A DNA stretch of 64,000 bases from Nostoc sp. XA010 (GCF_020829625.1 NZ_JAIVFX010000009.1:186001-250000); one strand, 5' to 3'. Counted from the stretch's first letter, positions 43,885-53,515 are shown. Notes: generated by a model not told the origin, from the letters alone. Translations and numbers: made by a program.

Positions 43885-44889
43885 ATGCCTAAGAATTTAC
43901 TGGAACAATTGCGACAAGTGACTGTTGTAGTCGCAGATACAGGGGATATCCAGGCAATTGAAAAGTTTAAACCCCGAGACGCTACCACCAATCCTTCGCT
44001 GATTACTGCTGCGGCGCAGATGCCAGAATATCAGGGAATTGTCGATCAAACTTTACTCCAAGCGAAGAAAGATGCTGGAGCCGGAGCCACCCAAGCACAG
44101 ATAGTTTCTCTAGCTTTTGACCGTTTGGCAGTAGCCTTTGGATTAAAGATTTTGCAAATCATTCCCGGTCGTGTATCTACGGAAGTGGATGCTCGCTTGT
44201 CCTACGATACCGAAGCTACCTTGACTAAGGCACGGGACTTAATTGCTCAGTATAAAGCTGCTGGAATTGGCCGCGATCGCGTCTTAATTAAAATTGCCAG
44301 CACTTGGGAAGGTATTCGCGCTGCGGAAATTCTTGAAAAAGAAGGTATTCACTGTAACCTTACTTTGTTGTTTGGTCTTCACCAAGCGATCGCCTGTGCA
44401 GAAGCTGGCATTACCCTAATTTCTCCCTTCGTCGGCCGGATTCTCGACTGGTACAAAAAAGATACCGGACGCGATAGCTACCCAGCAGCCGAAGATCCAG
44501 GAGTTTTGTCCGTCACAAAAATCTACAACTACTACAAGAAATTCGGCTATAAAACCGAAGTTATGGGAGCTAGCTTCCGCAACCTTGGTGAAATTACTGA
44601 ACTTGCAGGTAGTGATTTGCTAACTATTTCGCCATCACTTTTGGCTGAATTGCAAGCAACAATTGGAGAACTGCCACGCAAACTCGATCCTGCTAAGGCA
44701 GCAAACTTGGAAATCGAAAAGATATCCATTGACAAAGCTACTTATGACAAGATGCACGCCGCAGACCGCATGGCAACCGACAAACTAGATGAGGGTATCA
44801 AAGGTTTCACCAAGGCACTAGAAGACCTTGAGAAACTTTTGGCAGACCGACTGGTTCGCCTTGAAGGACAAGTAGTAGCAGCTCATTAG
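43885..44889 (+). CDS. tal: Transaldolase
   Basis: 334 residues, close to the size of E. coli TalB. It shows [22 protein letters not shown], the Schiff-base Lys in [12 protein letters not shown], and the [11 protein letters not shown] segment. It transfers dihydroxyacetone units between sugar phosphates in the oxidative pentose phosphate pathway. ATG 43885 is preceded by CGGAG. It is third in the plus-strand run gap-pyk-tal. A perfect 11-base inverted repeat follows at 44909-44936. Confidence 0.96.
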   Translation: MPKNLLEQLRQVTVVVADTGDIQAIEKFKPRDATTNPSLITAAAQMPEYQGIVDQTLLQAKKDAGAGATQAQIVSLAFDRLAVAFGLKILQIIPGRVSTEVDARLSYDTEATLTKARDLIAQYKAAGIGRDRVLIKIASTWEGIRAAEILEKEGIHCNLTLLFGLHQAIACAEAGITLISPFVGRILDWYKKDTGRDSYPAAEDPGVLSVTKIYNYYKKFGYKTEVMGASFRNLGEITELAGSDLLTISPSLLAELQATIGELPRKLDPAKAANLEIEKISIDKATYDKMHAADRMATDKLDEGIKGFTKALEDLEKLLADRLVRLEGQVVAAH

Positions 44890-44908
44890 AACGTAACCAT
44901 AGTTAGTG

Positions 44909-44936
44909 GTTAGTGGTTGGTAATTCAACCACTAAC
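44909..44936. terminator. Hairpin downstream of tal
   Basis: GTTAGTGGTTG and CAACCACTAAC form an 11-base perfect stem with loop GTAATT between the convergent ends of tal and the Arg-rich protein gene. There is no U run, so it may act as a 3' end stabiliser rather than a canonical terminator. Confidence 0.45.
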
Positions 44937-44961
44937 CATTAGTTAGTTGCATCAGTCCTGA

Positions 44962-45321
44962 TTAATAACGACGGCGGATAATCTGGTATCGTCCGTAAGG
45001 CTGGCGTCGCTGGATAATCTGCCGTTGCCTAAACTGCTGCCGTGGTCGAATATTTTGGTATCGTCCAAAGGGCTGCCGGCGTCGGATGATCTGTCGGCGT
45101 CGGATGATCTGCCGTCGTCGGATCATTCGGTATCGCCCTGGCCGCCGTTGAGCAATTAAAAGCTCTCCAGTTTTATCTCCAACTAAGTTAGCCTCTGGTG
45201 CAGCGCTTTGTTCATTGCGAGCATTACTTAGAGAAATACCCTTAGCTTCAGCTAATGAGGGCGGATACACAAAGGCACATAGCAATAGCGCTATTGAAGA
45301 TAACTTCTTGAAACCTTTCAT
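44962..45321 (-). CDS. Secreted Arg-rich repeat protein, 119 residues
   Basis: The N-terminus is a typical signal peptide (MKGFKKLSSIALLLCAFVYPPSLAEA, cleavage near 26). After a short spacer the last 60 residues are a string of RRRQII and RRRQPFGRYQ units, giving a very basic, Tyr/Gln-containing tail. The coding sequence is itself repetitive (CGTCGGATGATCTGCCG units). I do not recognise the family. It could bind polyanions such as cell-surface polysaccharide, DNA or polyphosphate outside the membrane, but that is inference from charge. ATG 45321 is the start. Confidence 0.65.
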   Translation of the reverse strand: MKGFKKLSSIALLLCAFVYPPSLAEAKGISLSNARNEQSAAPEANLVGDKTGELLIAQRRPGRYRMIRRRQIIRRRQIIRRRQPFGRYQNIRPRQQFRQRQIIQRRQPYGRYQIIRRRY

Positions 45322-45950
45322 GTTTTTGCTTCTACTAGACTTTTGGTAATAACTTTATTAAACACCTTACAGCCAGCAAATTTTTGTTCATCCACTTTTT
45401 TTAAACTTAATTTTGGATGAAATTCTGTATTTAAATTTCATCCTTTTGGATAATTGTAAACTGCAGTAATCTGTGTAAATAAAGAGTGATGTCTAGGAAA
45501 ATGCAATTTTTCTCAATGGTTCAAGTATTGTAAAACCTTCTATCACATGAATGAAAAAAAACAAACCTTTCCTCAAAAGCAATCTTTACGATTTTGTACT
45601 CAGAATTTACCCCAAATTAGTTATAGAAGTTTTTCTATCTGAAGATAGTAAACTCAACATGAACAAAGAACTAATCTAATAAATAATACCTTCGCCAATT
45701 TTCGAGGATTGGCATAGAGCAAACCTAAGATTTTACACGCTTCTTTTTGCCTGATAGCAGAAAATTGAGCTAATAGAATCCCGTATGGTTTTTATGTCAG
45801 TAATTTATACTGTCTTGCCTTCCTGTAAAAGTTTTGACCTTTTTACCTAATAATCAAGCATCTCATTGTCTTGGACTATCTTGGCAAAACTTAGACTTAT
45901 CTTTTTTTTGGCAAAGGTATTGAGTAACCTCTTTAATAAGGTATAAATAT
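45322..45950. other. Intergenic region, 629 bases
   Basis: AT-rich sequence between divergent genes, without a credible frame or large repeat. The promoters for the Arg-rich secreted protein and the 78-residue protein should lie here. Confidence 0.4.
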
Positions 45951-46187
45951 ATGACATCAAACGTTCCTCCAGACACTCGGCAAGATGACGCTAAATATGA
46001 CCCTGAAGATAACCCTGGAACCCAAACTACTGTACCAACTACAGAAGAGGGTAATACTCCTTTAGATGAAAGGTATCGGATGACTGGTCAAGAATCAGGT
46101 ACTGAAGTTCATCACGGTGCTGAATCAGAAGCGGCTGGAGCTAGTCGTACACCCGGCCATCCCAATCAAGGAACAGATTCTCGTTAA
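45951..46187 (+). CDS. Small disordered acidic protein, 78 residues
   Basis: A hydrophilic protein rich in Thr, Glu, Asp, Gly and Pro (PPDTRQDDAKYDPEDNPG, TTEEGNTPLDERYRMTG) with almost no hydrophobic core, so probably intrinsically disordered. Such small hydrophilic proteins are frequently stress- or desiccation-related in cyanobacteria, but no specific motif supports this. ATG 45951 follows AAATAT, with no strong ribosome-binding site. A hairpin at 46299-46336 could end its transcript. Confidence 0.55.
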   Translation: MTSNVPPDTRQDDAKYDPEDNPGTQTTVPTTEEGNTPLDERYRMTGQESGTEVHHGAESEAAGASRTPGHPNQGTDSR

Positions 46188-46578
46188 TGAAAACCATTCT
46201 GGCGTGGAACAAATCCAAGCTGCAAAGGAAAAATTCCAAAAAATGAGGAATTGCGAGAGTCTCAAAACCCTAACAAACTCTCTAAACAAAGAGTTAACTA
46301 CCTACCATCAACCAATTAACCTTGGTGTTGGTAGGTAATTATTTCTGAAGCCCTAGCCGAAAATTCCCTGTTGGACTTCCCCAATAGTGCAAAAGAATTA
46401 AATGATAATTACTTTTTGTCTATGCCATGCCTCAATAGCAAGAGAAATCATTATGGTGCAAAAAAATGGCCCTTGGGCAATAGAAAAAACCTAAAATGGT
46501 AATGGATAGTTTTATTACACATGCGCCAAGCTGCGTGCTAATTTTGAAAGTATGTAAAGAAATTGTCAATTTTGACTA
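46188..46578. other. Intergenic region with terminator-like hairpin
   Basis: 391 bases. ACCTACCATCAACC and, inverted, GGTGTTGGTAGGT (46299-46336) followed by AATTATTTCT form a probable terminator for the upstream 78-residue gene. The remainder holds the rhodanese promoter; no gene seen. Confidence 0.45.
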
Positions 46579-47085
46579 ATGGAAAACTTCAATATAATCT
46601 GTAAAAGCGAAAGAGTATTTTTACAAGTGCAGTCACTTGTGTTTAAGTTTCTTAAACTTCTGATTAGATTGAAATTTTCTAATGTTGAGGAAATTACAAG
46701 CAAAGAATTAGCTCAGTTGCTATTAGATTCTGCAAAGCCGAGGCCATTAGTGCTAGATGCACGAAGTCAGACAGAATATGCAGTGAGCCATATCGAAACA
46801 GCAACGCACATAGACTTTCTTACACCTGACTTAGCAGTACTTTCAACATTTCCAAAAGACAACCCAATTGTTGTGTACTGCGCCGTTGGCTACCGTAGCG
46901 CAAAATTAGTCCAGCAGCTTGATGAAGCTGGGATGAAGTGCATTTATAACTTGAGCGGTGGGATTTTTCAGTGGGCAAATGAAGGAAGGCTCATTTTTAA
47001 AGACGACCAACCTACACAGGTTGTACATCCTTACAATGCAATCTGGGGAAAACTGCTGAAAGCTCCCTACCATGCTCTGGAGTAA
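46579..47085 (+). CDS. Rhodanese-like domain protein
   Basis: 168 residues. After a hydrophobic, basic N-terminal stretch comes a rhodanese domain (about 37-145): ELAQLL, LVLDARSQTEYAVSHIETATHI, and the active-site loop with Cys101 in VVYCAVGYRSAKL, then GGIFQWANEG. It could transfer sulfur to a thiophilic acceptor. The six-residue active loop (CAVGYRS) is of the usual rhodanese size. It begins a plus-strand run with an acyltransferase and the glycosyltransferase TIGR04283-type gene. Confidence 0.85.
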   Translation: MENFNIICKSERVFLQVQSLVFKFLKLLIRLKFSNVEEITSKELAQLLLDSAKPRPLVLDARSQTEYAVSHIETATHIDFLTPDLAVLSTFPKDNPIVVYCAVGYRSAKLVQQLDEAGMKCIYNLSGGIFQWANEGRLIFKDDQPTQVVHPYNAIWGKLLKAPYHALE

Positions 47086-47275
47086 TAGAGTTGAATTTTA
47101 CCGTTTTTCCCGCAATTTCTATTTTTTATATTTAACATGATATCTTGAGCTAGACCAGCTTTTTGCGGCTGTGCGACAGAAGAATTTTTAGGAGAGATAC
47201 CTAGCTATCTCTGGGTATTGCGCCATAGTAGCTTCAATGCCAAGTGTCCTGGTATTTTATAACCAAGGCAAATAA

Positions 47276-48457
47276 ATGAATTTAAAATGTGATATAGGTA
47301 TAACAAATAATCACGAAGAAAGACACTACGAACTCGATTGGTTAAGAGTATTGGCGGTGCTATTGCTAATTTATTTTCATGCTGCCGCAGTTTTTTACCA
47401 AGGCGAATTAGGCAATTTTTATATTAAAAATGACTTACTAAGCCCTGTCCTGGGATGGTTTATTTTTTTTGTTCATCAGTGGCACATGCCATTGTTTTTT
47501 TTAATTTCTGGGGCTGCCTCTTGGTTTTCTCTTCAGTTACGAACACCAATGGAATATGTGAATGAGCGCTTTCAGCGACTATTAATCCCTTTTATATTTG
47601 GCACGCTAGTGTTAGTTCCTCCTCAAGTCTATTACAAACTTCTTACTCATCACACAAATATCGGTTCCTATTTACAGTTTTACCCACAGTTTTTTAACGG
47701 GATTCGTCCTCAAGGTAATTTTGAATGGGCGCATCTATGGTTTGTGATCTACCTATTTGTAATATCTATTGTTAGTCTCCCTCTGTTATTATTCTTCAAG
47801 CAAGAGATGGGGCAGCGTTGGTATTCTACTATTGCAACTTTCATGAAACAGCCAGGAGCCATTTTCTTGCCTGCTCTACCATTGGCTATGATTGAAGGTG
47901 CATTCCGCCCCAAATGGTTTGGTTTTCAAAATCTTTATGATGACTGGGCAAATTTACTGCTGTATCTTTGTTATTTTGTTTATGGCTTTATTCTGTCTTC
48001 TAATACTGGATTTAGACAAGCAATTGCCCAATATCAAAAGCTCATGTTGTTTATGGCAATAGTTACCATGTCCATTATCTTTGGAATACAGGTAACTGAG
48101 GTACTTCCTGTACGTGGCTATTCTGGAGAATATATTCTTTACCAAATGTTGCGAGGCTTCAATTCTTGGTGTTGGGTAACTGCCATACTTGGGCTAAGTC
48201 AGCAATATCTATCATTTACTAATAGTATCCTGCAATATACAACCCTTGCGGCTTATCCAGTTTTTTTGCTGCATCAGACAGTTTTAGTAGCGATATCTTT
48301 TTATGTAGTGCAATGGGATTTAGGCGTAACTACAAAATTTTTAATTATTAGTACAGCAACCGTTTTAGTGACAAATGCTTTGTATGAAATGTTTATAAAG
48401 CGTCTAAATATTGCCCGATTTATCTTTGGGCTAAAGCCGATCAACATTAACAAGTAA
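47276..48457 (+). CDS. Acyltransferase family 3 membrane protein
   Basis: 393 residues with about ten hydrophobic helices. The N-terminus RHYELDWLRVLAVLLLIYFHA has the conserved Arg and His of acyltransferase family 3, which O-acetylates or otherwise acylates sugars at the membrane, followed by MPLFFLISGAASWFSL and RFQRLLIPFIFG. The acceptor is unknown. It is 32 bases upstream of a family 2 glycosyltransferase, which makes a role in lipid or polysaccharide modification plausible. A rhodanese gene precedes it by 190 bases. Confidence 0.85.
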   Translation: MNLKCDIGITNNHEERHYELDWLRVLAVLLLIYFHAAAVFYQGELGNFYIKNDLLSPVLGWFIFFVHQWHMPLFFLISGAASWFSLQLRTPMEYVNERFQRLLIPFIFGTLVLVPPQVYYKLLTHHTNIGSYLQFYPQFFNGIRPQGNFEWAHLWFVIYLFVISIVSLPLLLFFKQEMGQRWYSTIATFMKQPGAIFLPALPLAMIEGAFRPKWFGFQNLYDDWANLLLYLCYFVYGFILSSNTGFRQAIAQYQKLMLFMAIVTMSIIFGIQVTEVLPVRGYSGEYILYQMLRGFNSWCWVTAILGLSQQYLSFTNSILQYTTLAAYPVFLLHQTVLVAISFYVVQWDLGVTTKFLIISTATVLVTNALYEMFIKRLNIARFIFGLKPININK

Positions 48458-48489
48458 AATGAAGAGAACGATAAAACAACTAAATCGGT

Positions 48490-49245
48490 ATGTCTCAAGT
48501 TTCTATTATCATTCCTACTTTAAATGAAGCAACTAACTTAGGGCGGACATTGCGCCAACTGACTTTACTTAATCCTCCTCCTTCCGAAGTGATAGTGGTA
48601 GATGGTGGCAGCCAAGATCAGACGGTGACAGTTGCAAAGGAAATTTTTGAGTTATTTAATCAAAGTTTGAATCTACAAATTATTTCATCTCAACAGCCAG
48701 GGCGTTCTCTTCAGATGAACTATGGAGCATCAGCAGCAACTGGAGATATTCTTTGCTTTCTTCATGCAGATACTTGGGTTCCAGATGATCTAATCACCGT
48801 CATCAATAAGACTCTGGCAGAGCCTACCGTTGCCTGTGGCGGGTTCATTTCTCTGATGTCAGGATCTCAAACAACTCGTTGGGGTATCTCTCTACATAAT
48901 TATCTAAAAACCTACTACGCACCACTATTATTTAAGCCTCACCTATTTTTTCGAGGATTACGTCTGTTGTTTGGAGATCAAGTAATGTTCTGTCGTCGGG
49001 TTGATTTTTGGGATTGTGGTGGATTTGATGAGGCATTACCCATTATGGAGGATGGAGATTTATGCCTGAAGTTAGTTAAAAAAGGACGTATTTATCTGGT
49101 AAATCGTATTGTTTATTCGTCAGATCGTCGCGTAGCCAAATGGGGTAGCTTTAAAGCAACTGCAATTTACCTTTACATTGGGTTTTTGTGGGGGATTGGC
49201 GTTAATGCAAATTATCTCAAACAGTTTTATCAAGATATTCGCTGA
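48490..49245 (+). CDS. TIGR04283-type family 2 glycosyltransferase
   Basis: 251 residues with a GT-A fold: SIIIPTLNEATNL, EVIVVDGGSQDQTV, GRSLQMNYGASAATGDILCFLHADT (metal-binding DxT/DxD-like) and EDGDLCLKLVKKGR. This is the glycosyltransferase group annotated as arsenosugar biosynthesis type; whether arsenic is involved here cannot be told, as no arsM or arsenosugar radical SAM gene is adjacent. It follows the acyltransferase gene by 32 bases. Its last 16 bases overlap the 3' end of the convergent DUF547 gene. Confidence 0.88.
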   Translation: MSQVSIIIPTLNEATNLGRTLRQLTLLNPPPSEVIVVDGGSQDQTVTVAKEIFELFNQSLNLQIISSQQPGRSLQMNYGASAATGDILCFLHADTWVPDDLITVINKTLAEPTVACGGFISLMSGSQTTRWGISLHNYLKTYYAPLLFKPHLFFRGLRLLFGDQVMFCRRVDFWDCGGFDEALPIMEDGDLCLKLVKKGRIYLVNRIVYSSDRRVAKWGSFKATAIYLYIGFLWGIGVNANYLKQFYQDIR

Positions 49246-49931
49246 TTTAGGCTCCAGTCATAGTGAAGATAGGATATCCGCGTTGAGGCATTAAGGGGAT
49301 AGTCTGTTTTCAAGTAGGAGCGAATGTATTCGGGAATAGAAGGTGCAACTTTTAAAAAATCCTGACGATACCACTTCAAGATTTTATTACAGTAAAGTGT
49401 TTTGCTCTCCATGTCATAACGGACTTTTTCAGGGTTATTTATGAAACGACGTGCATCTTCATCTAATTGCTGACTGACTTGCTCAGGAAAATAAGCTCCC
49501 GAACGTAGTAAAGGGCAACCAACCGAAGCACAAACGATCGCAAAATGAATTCGTGGCTCCTGCAATTTGTCCCGTAGAACAGAGTTCTCAATTTTAGCTA
49601 AACTATAACTTTCCCCAAAAATGGAATAAGCACGACGTTGGAAGAACCACAAAAAAGCTAGCCAGTTGGGAATCCCTAAAATTTGCGGGCGAATCGATTC
49701 TATCGGGTATCTCTCCAAAATTGTCGAAATGGTGAACGCATTGTAAAGGTTGATCCACAATGCCAATTGTTCGAGATTGTTGCTATTAGATTTAAAAGCC
49801 AGATTTTTTTGGCTCGATAACCAATCTGCAATTGCTTGGGGTTGCTCTTTTTTCCAAGCAACATAATCTACACGACCCTGTTGATCAACATACTGACGCA
49901 ACAATCTGTCCCAAGGTTCAAAATCAATCAT
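49230..49931 (-). CDS. DUF547 domain-containing protein
   Basis: 233 residues. It contains LALWINLYNAFTISTIL and IHFAIVCASVGCPLLRSGAYFPEQV, the two strongly conserved blocks of DUF547 with the Cys-Pro pair, suggesting a papain-like hydrolase fold. No signal peptide is seen. Function is unknown, though DUF547 proteins are often near glycosyltransferase or envelope genes, as here. ATG 49931 is the start; the 3' end overlaps the convergent glycosyltransferase by 16 bases. Confidence 0.85.
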   Translation of the reverse strand: MIDFEPWDRLLRQYVDQQGRVDYVAWKKEQPQAIADWLSSQKNLAFKSNSNNLEQLALWINLYNAFTISTILERYPIESIRPQILGIPNWLAFLWFFQRRAYSIFGESYSLAKIENSVLRDKLQEPRIHFAIVCASVGCPLLRSGAYFPEQVSQQLDEDARRFINNPEKVRYDMESKTLYCNKILKWYRQDFLKVAPSIPEYIRSYLKTDYPLNASTRISYLHYDWSLNQRIS

Positions 49932-50532
49932 TATCGCTGTATTGATATGTTAGCCGTTTTTTTTACCTTTAACAATCCAAATTGAGAAAATAAAGGGATT
50001 AAAAGTAGGTGTTTTTAAGCTTTTCAGTGATTTTCTATTTCACGAATGATTTAGGTTTTTTGACTGGTTTTAGTAAAACTTTGTCTTAGCTTAACTTTAT
50101 TCTATCTTGTTACTAGTATTTTTATCAAGACAGCAACAGCAAAGTTCGTAATTTATTCATTTTTATTTTAAGTACCTCTTCAATTATGAGAAAGCCTCTA
50201 ATCTAGAGTGTAATTAGAGGCTAGGAACTTTGTTATCTGCTTTTATAAAAGCTACCTCTATCACCAAACCTTTGCCTCTAACTATGGAGTACTTGCAGGC
50301 ATATATGAATAATCGTCCAAGTTAAGTTTATATGTAATTACTGATACAAAGGAAAAATACTACGATTATGCAGTCCAAAATTCCAGCAGGGCTAATATCT
50401 TAATTTCTCACCCTAGGTGTACAAAGCTTAATTGAACGCTGAAACTTCTGATAGATTATAAAAGATTTTTTTTGGGTTACAACCTTAGATATCTCAGTAT
50501 TAACTAATGGAATTACAAAAGGATTGACTGCA
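49932..50532. other. Intergenic region with inverted repeat
   Basis: About 600 bases without a gene. AGCCTCTAAT (50193-50202) and ATTAGAGGCT (50213-50222) form a perfect 10-base stem; there is no U run on either side. Promoters for the divergent DUF547 and DUF4383 genes are expected here. Confidence 0.45.
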
Positions 50533-51012
50533 ATGGAAAATATCAACGCGGCAAAAATGACAGAGCGTTATATTGCTTTGGCTATCGGAATCGCTTATCT
50601 ACTTTTAGGTTTAGCTGGCTTTATACCAGCTTTAGTTTCATTGCCAGGAACGAACGAATCTTTTATTTCACTTGATGATTCTACTAGCGCTTATTCTGCT
50701 GGCTTTGGTTATATCTTTGGTTTAATTCCAACCAACTTTTTGCATAACCTTGTACGCTGCGCTGTAGGATTGTTTGGAATTACTTCTTACAGTAGTGCTA
50801 GCGCTGCCCGCTTGTTCAACCGTGCTTTTGCAATTTCTTATGCCTTGCTGGCTGTCATGGGATTGTTGCCCTTCGCTAAGACATCTTTTGGCTTAATGCC
50901 ACTGTTTGGTTACAATGTTTTGCTCAATGCATTAGCAGCGATCGCAGCTACTTATTACAGCCTTGTTATACCAGCTAAAGTCAAGGGGGTTAATGTAGCG
51001 GAAAATATTTAA
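50533..51012 (+). CDS. DUF4383 domain-containing membrane protein
   Basis: 159 residues with four membrane helices, starting at about 14. It shows AIGIAYLLLGLAGFIP and a middle FGLIPTNFLHNLVRCAVGLFGI block that is the DUF4383 signature (N-x-HN-xH-like pattern; here NFLHNLVR). The function is unknown; similar genes are abundant in Nostoc and sometimes stress-linked. ATG 50533 is preferred to a TTG three codons upstream. Monocistronic. Confidence 0.82.
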   Translation: MENINAAKMTERYIALAIGIAYLLLGLAGFIPALVSLPGTNESFISLDDSTSAYSAGFGYIFGLIPTNFLHNLVRCAVGLFGITSYSSASAARLFNRAFAISYALLAVMGLLPFAKTSFGLMPLFGYNVLLNALAAIAATYYSLVIPAKVKGVNVAENI

Positions 51013-51178
51013 CATCTTTTTGTATCCAATAAGATTTGGTGGCAGAAAAAATAATTTCTGCTGTCAATCTTTTCTTAACCTGCTAAAATCTCCCGCGCAT
51101 GGCTGATGTATCTATCAATAGAGATTGATTAAGCAACTCCGGTGTAGTGTCAGTTAGTTGCTGATTGAGGCGATCGCA

Positions 51179-52024
51179 ATGACACAAAACAACAATCCTC
51201 CTGACTGGACACGACGACAACTACTCCAGTTCGGGCTAGCAGGGATGATTTTACCACTCGCTGCCTCTCAACTATCCAATTGCCAAAAGCGGAACTTATT
51301 AGTTATGGAAAGCTCAAAGCAAGTTGAATCTAGAGCTACTGAAGGACAGTTGTTATCCCGCCCAACTCGCCCCACAACAACCGCTTTGACAGGGTTACAC
51401 CCACTAGGACTGGATGGGCAGCGAGATGGTTTTATTTATGTACCTGAAAGCTATCGAGCAGATCAGCCCGCTCCACTCGTATTGATATTGCATGGAGCCG
51501 GAGGCGATGCAGAGGGTGCGCTAAAAATCCTTTATCATCTAGCAATTCGCTTTGGGACAATTCTGTTGGCAGTAGACTCACGCCAACAAACTTGGGACAT
51601 TATTCGGGGTGGCTATGGCCCTGATATTGCCTTTATCGATCGGACACTAGCACAAACTTTCAGTCATTATGCTATCAATCCGAACCAGGTAGCGATCGCT
51701 GGTTTCTCTGATGGTGCTTCCTACGCCCTTTCGGTTGGCATTACCAATGGCGACCTATTTAACCACATTATTGCTTTTTCACCCGGATTCATCGCTCCTG
51801 CTAGCCAATCGGGGAAACCCCGTCTGTTCATCTCTCATGGAAAGTCGGATACAGTGTTACCGATTGAACGGTGCAGTCGCCGGATTGTGCAGCAGTTAAA
51901 ACAAGCAGGCTATGACCTAAAATACCATGAGTTTAACGGGTTGCACACAGTTCCTACTGCGATCGCCGAAAGAGCGATGGAGTGGTTTACTCAATCAGCA
52001 CCGGATAAAGTGTTTCATTCGTGA
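51179..52024 (+). CDS. Secreted alpha/beta hydrolase (esterase/PHB depolymerase-like)
   Basis: 281 residues. It starts with a twin-arginine signal (WTRRQLLQFGLAGMIL) with a Cys at the end of the hydrophobic stretch (QLSNCQ) that might be a lipobox. The hydrolase part shows LVLILHGAGGDAEG (oxyanion region), the nucleophile Ser in IAGFSDGASYA, an acidic residue near HGKSDTVLP and the catalytic His in GLHTVP. Such enzymes cleave esters outside the cytoplasm. ATG 51179 (MTQNNN) is chosen; an upstream GTG/TTG extension is possible. Confidence 0.8.
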   Translation: MTQNNNPPDWTRRQLLQFGLAGMILPLAASQLSNCQKRNLLVMESSKQVESRATEGQLLSRPTRPTTTALTGLHPLGLDGQRDGFIYVPESYRADQPAPLVLILHGAGGDAEGALKILYHLAIRFGTILLAVDSRQQTWDIIRGGYGPDIAFIDRTLAQTFSHYAINPNQVAIAGFSDGASYALSVGITNGDLFNHIIAFSPGFIAPASQSGKPRLFISHGKSDTVLPIERCSRRIVQQLKQAGYDLKYHEFNGLHTVPTAIAERAMEWFTQSAPDKVFHS

Positions 52025-52109
52025 CAATGCAAGCCGACGCATTAACAATGCAGCCTATTGCCAAATTGAATTCCCTACGAACTAATGAAATGTTGTACTA
52101 AGAATAGAC

Positions 52110-52349
52110 ATGGAAAGAGAAATTAAAGATTCAGATGGAATTACATGGACTTGTATTCAAGCATTTTCAGGTCTTTCAGATATCTCAAAAGCTCAAGATG
52201 CAGCTGAGGTCGAAGGAGAACCAGATACTTACTGGGTTGTGTGTACTCCTAGTGGCGGCGCACAGTCTGTACGGCTGAAGTTAAAAGGCAAATGGGAAGA
52301 AGAATACTCTGATGAGGCGTTACTCAAGGAAATTAGAACGCAGCAATAA
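52110..52349 (+). CDS. Hypothetical protein, 79 residues
   Basis: A small acidic protein with a beta-rich core (GITWTCIQAFSGLS, DTYWVVCTPSGGAQSVRLKLKGKWEEEY). I do not recognise the family, but the sequence looks like a conserved cyanobacterial small protein. ATG 52110. A hairpin TCCTCCTT-TTT-AAGGAGGA (52393-52411) followed by T-rich sequence lies downstream and is a good terminator candidate. Confidence 0.6.
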   Translation: MEREIKDSDGITWTCIQAFSGLSDISKAQDAAEVEGEPDTYWVVCTPSGGAQSVRLKLKGKWEEEYSDEALLKEIRTQQ

Positions 52350-52392
52350 TTGACGTTGTTGATTAATCGAAATGAATATAAGTTTCTCAAAG

Positions 52393-52418
52393 TCCTCCTT
52401 TTTAAGGAGGATTTAAAG
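52393..52418 (+). terminator. Rho-independent terminator candidate
   Basis: TCCTCCTT and AAGGAGGA pair around TTT, followed by TTTAAAGTTTT. It is placed 44 bases downstream of the 79-residue gene and 68 bases upstream of the SDR start codon. Confidence 0.55.
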
Positions 52419-52485
52419 TTTTGGATACCTCAAGTACTATTTTTAAAACAACCTCTAAGACGCACAAAAAAAAGCAACTAATATT

Positions 52486-53349
52486 ATGACAAATACAGTA
52501 ATTATTACAGGCGCATCTCAAGGAATTGGCAAAGCTACAGCATTATTATTTGCCCGTCACAACTATGATGTTGTGTTGGCAGCTCGTCAACTTGACCGTT
52601 TAGAAGCTACTGCTGCACAGATACGGGAACTTGGACGAGAAGCGATCGCTATTTCTTGCGATGTGAAAGATCCTTTACAAGTAAACAATCTGATCCAGAA
52701 GGGAATAGATCATTTTGGTCACATAGACGTATTAATTAATAATGCAGGTATCTTTTGCTTAGGGCCCGTCGAGGATTTTAGCTTAGATGATTGGCATCAG
52801 ATAATTGATACCAATTTGTGGGGCTACATCCATACTATTAATGCCATCCTGCCCCATTTCTTAGAACGTCGCAAAGGAACCATTGTTAATGTCAGTTCTA
52901 TTGGTGGTATAGAACCGATTCCTTATCACATTCCTTACACAACCACTAAATACGCCATAACTGGGTTGACAAAATCGTTACACGCAGAGTTATCACCTAA
53001 AGGCATTCACGTTAGCGGAATTTATCCCAGTTTTATCAGTACTCAACTGATGGAACGGGCAATCTTTCGCGGTAAGGACGAAGAAGCGGCTCAAGCGCGT
53101 TCTGAGTTGGTAGGTAAAGCAATTCAAGCTCCTGTACTAGAAAAGCCTGAAGATGTAGCAAAATCAATTTGGGAAGCAGTAAAGGATCAGCGTTCTGATG
53201 TCATCGTAGGCACAGCAAACTTTTGGAAAGCTGTTTATCACTTGTCTCCTAATTTGATGCAGTCAGCTCTTCGCCGCCTCTTCGGTATGGAAGAACGAAC
53301 AGGCAGGGGAGCAGGGGGCAGGGAGCAAGGGGGAGAACCCCATACATAA
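52486..53349 (+). CDS. Short-chain dehydrogenase/reductase (SDR) family protein
   Basis: 287 residues. The NAD(P) motif TGASQGIG (8-15), NNAG (about 87), the catalytic Ser in VNVSSIGG and YTTTK with Tyr and Lys are all in place, so it is a classical SDR of about 265 residues. The last about 20 residues (RTGRGAGGREQGGEPHT) are encoded by a GCAGGGGAGCAGGG repeat and are not part of the fold; the gene runs into the repeat and stops there. Substrate unknown. Confidence 0.9.
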   Translation: MTNTVIITGASQGIGKATALLFARHNYDVVLAARQLDRLEATAAQIRELGREAIAISCDVKDPLQVNNLIQKGIDHFGHIDVLINNAGIFCLGPVEDFSLDDWHQIIDTNLWGYIHTINAILPHFLERRKGTIVNVSSIGGIEPIPYHIPYTTTKYAITGLTKSLHAELSPKGIHVSGIYPSFISTQLMERAIFRGKDEEAAQARSELVGKAIQAPVLEKPEDVAKSIWEAVKDQRSDVIVGTANFWKAVYHLSPNLMQSALRRLFGMEERTGRGAGGREQGGEPHT

Positions 53350-53515
53350 ATGTAGGGGGGAGCAATGCTCCAAAGTAAGCAGGGGAGGCAGGGGGAGAGA
53401 AACAAATAAGTGTATTTAGGGCTATTCAGGTAGTAAAAATTACTAATACTTTCTCTTTGCTCCCCCTGCTCCCTCTGCCCCCTGCCCCCTGCCCCCCTGC
53501 CCCTTTTCCTCTTCT
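53298..53515. repeat. Cluster of GGGGAGCAGGG and inverted CCCCTGCCCCCTGC tandem repeats
   Basis: Two opposed runs, 53298-53338 (plus orientation, inside the SDR C-terminus) and 53459-53510 (CTCCCTCTGCCCCCTGCCCC), flank an AT-rich centre. The palindrome GGAGCAATGCTCC lies between. The arrangement is similar to an inverted-repeat element, though its ends are not resolved. There is no gene in it. Confidence 0.65.

Noticed and set aside
46117..46338. Plus-strand 73-codon frame overlapping the disordered protein gene
   Set aside because: It overlaps the end of the 78-residue gene in another frame, and its tail covers the terminator-like hairpin.
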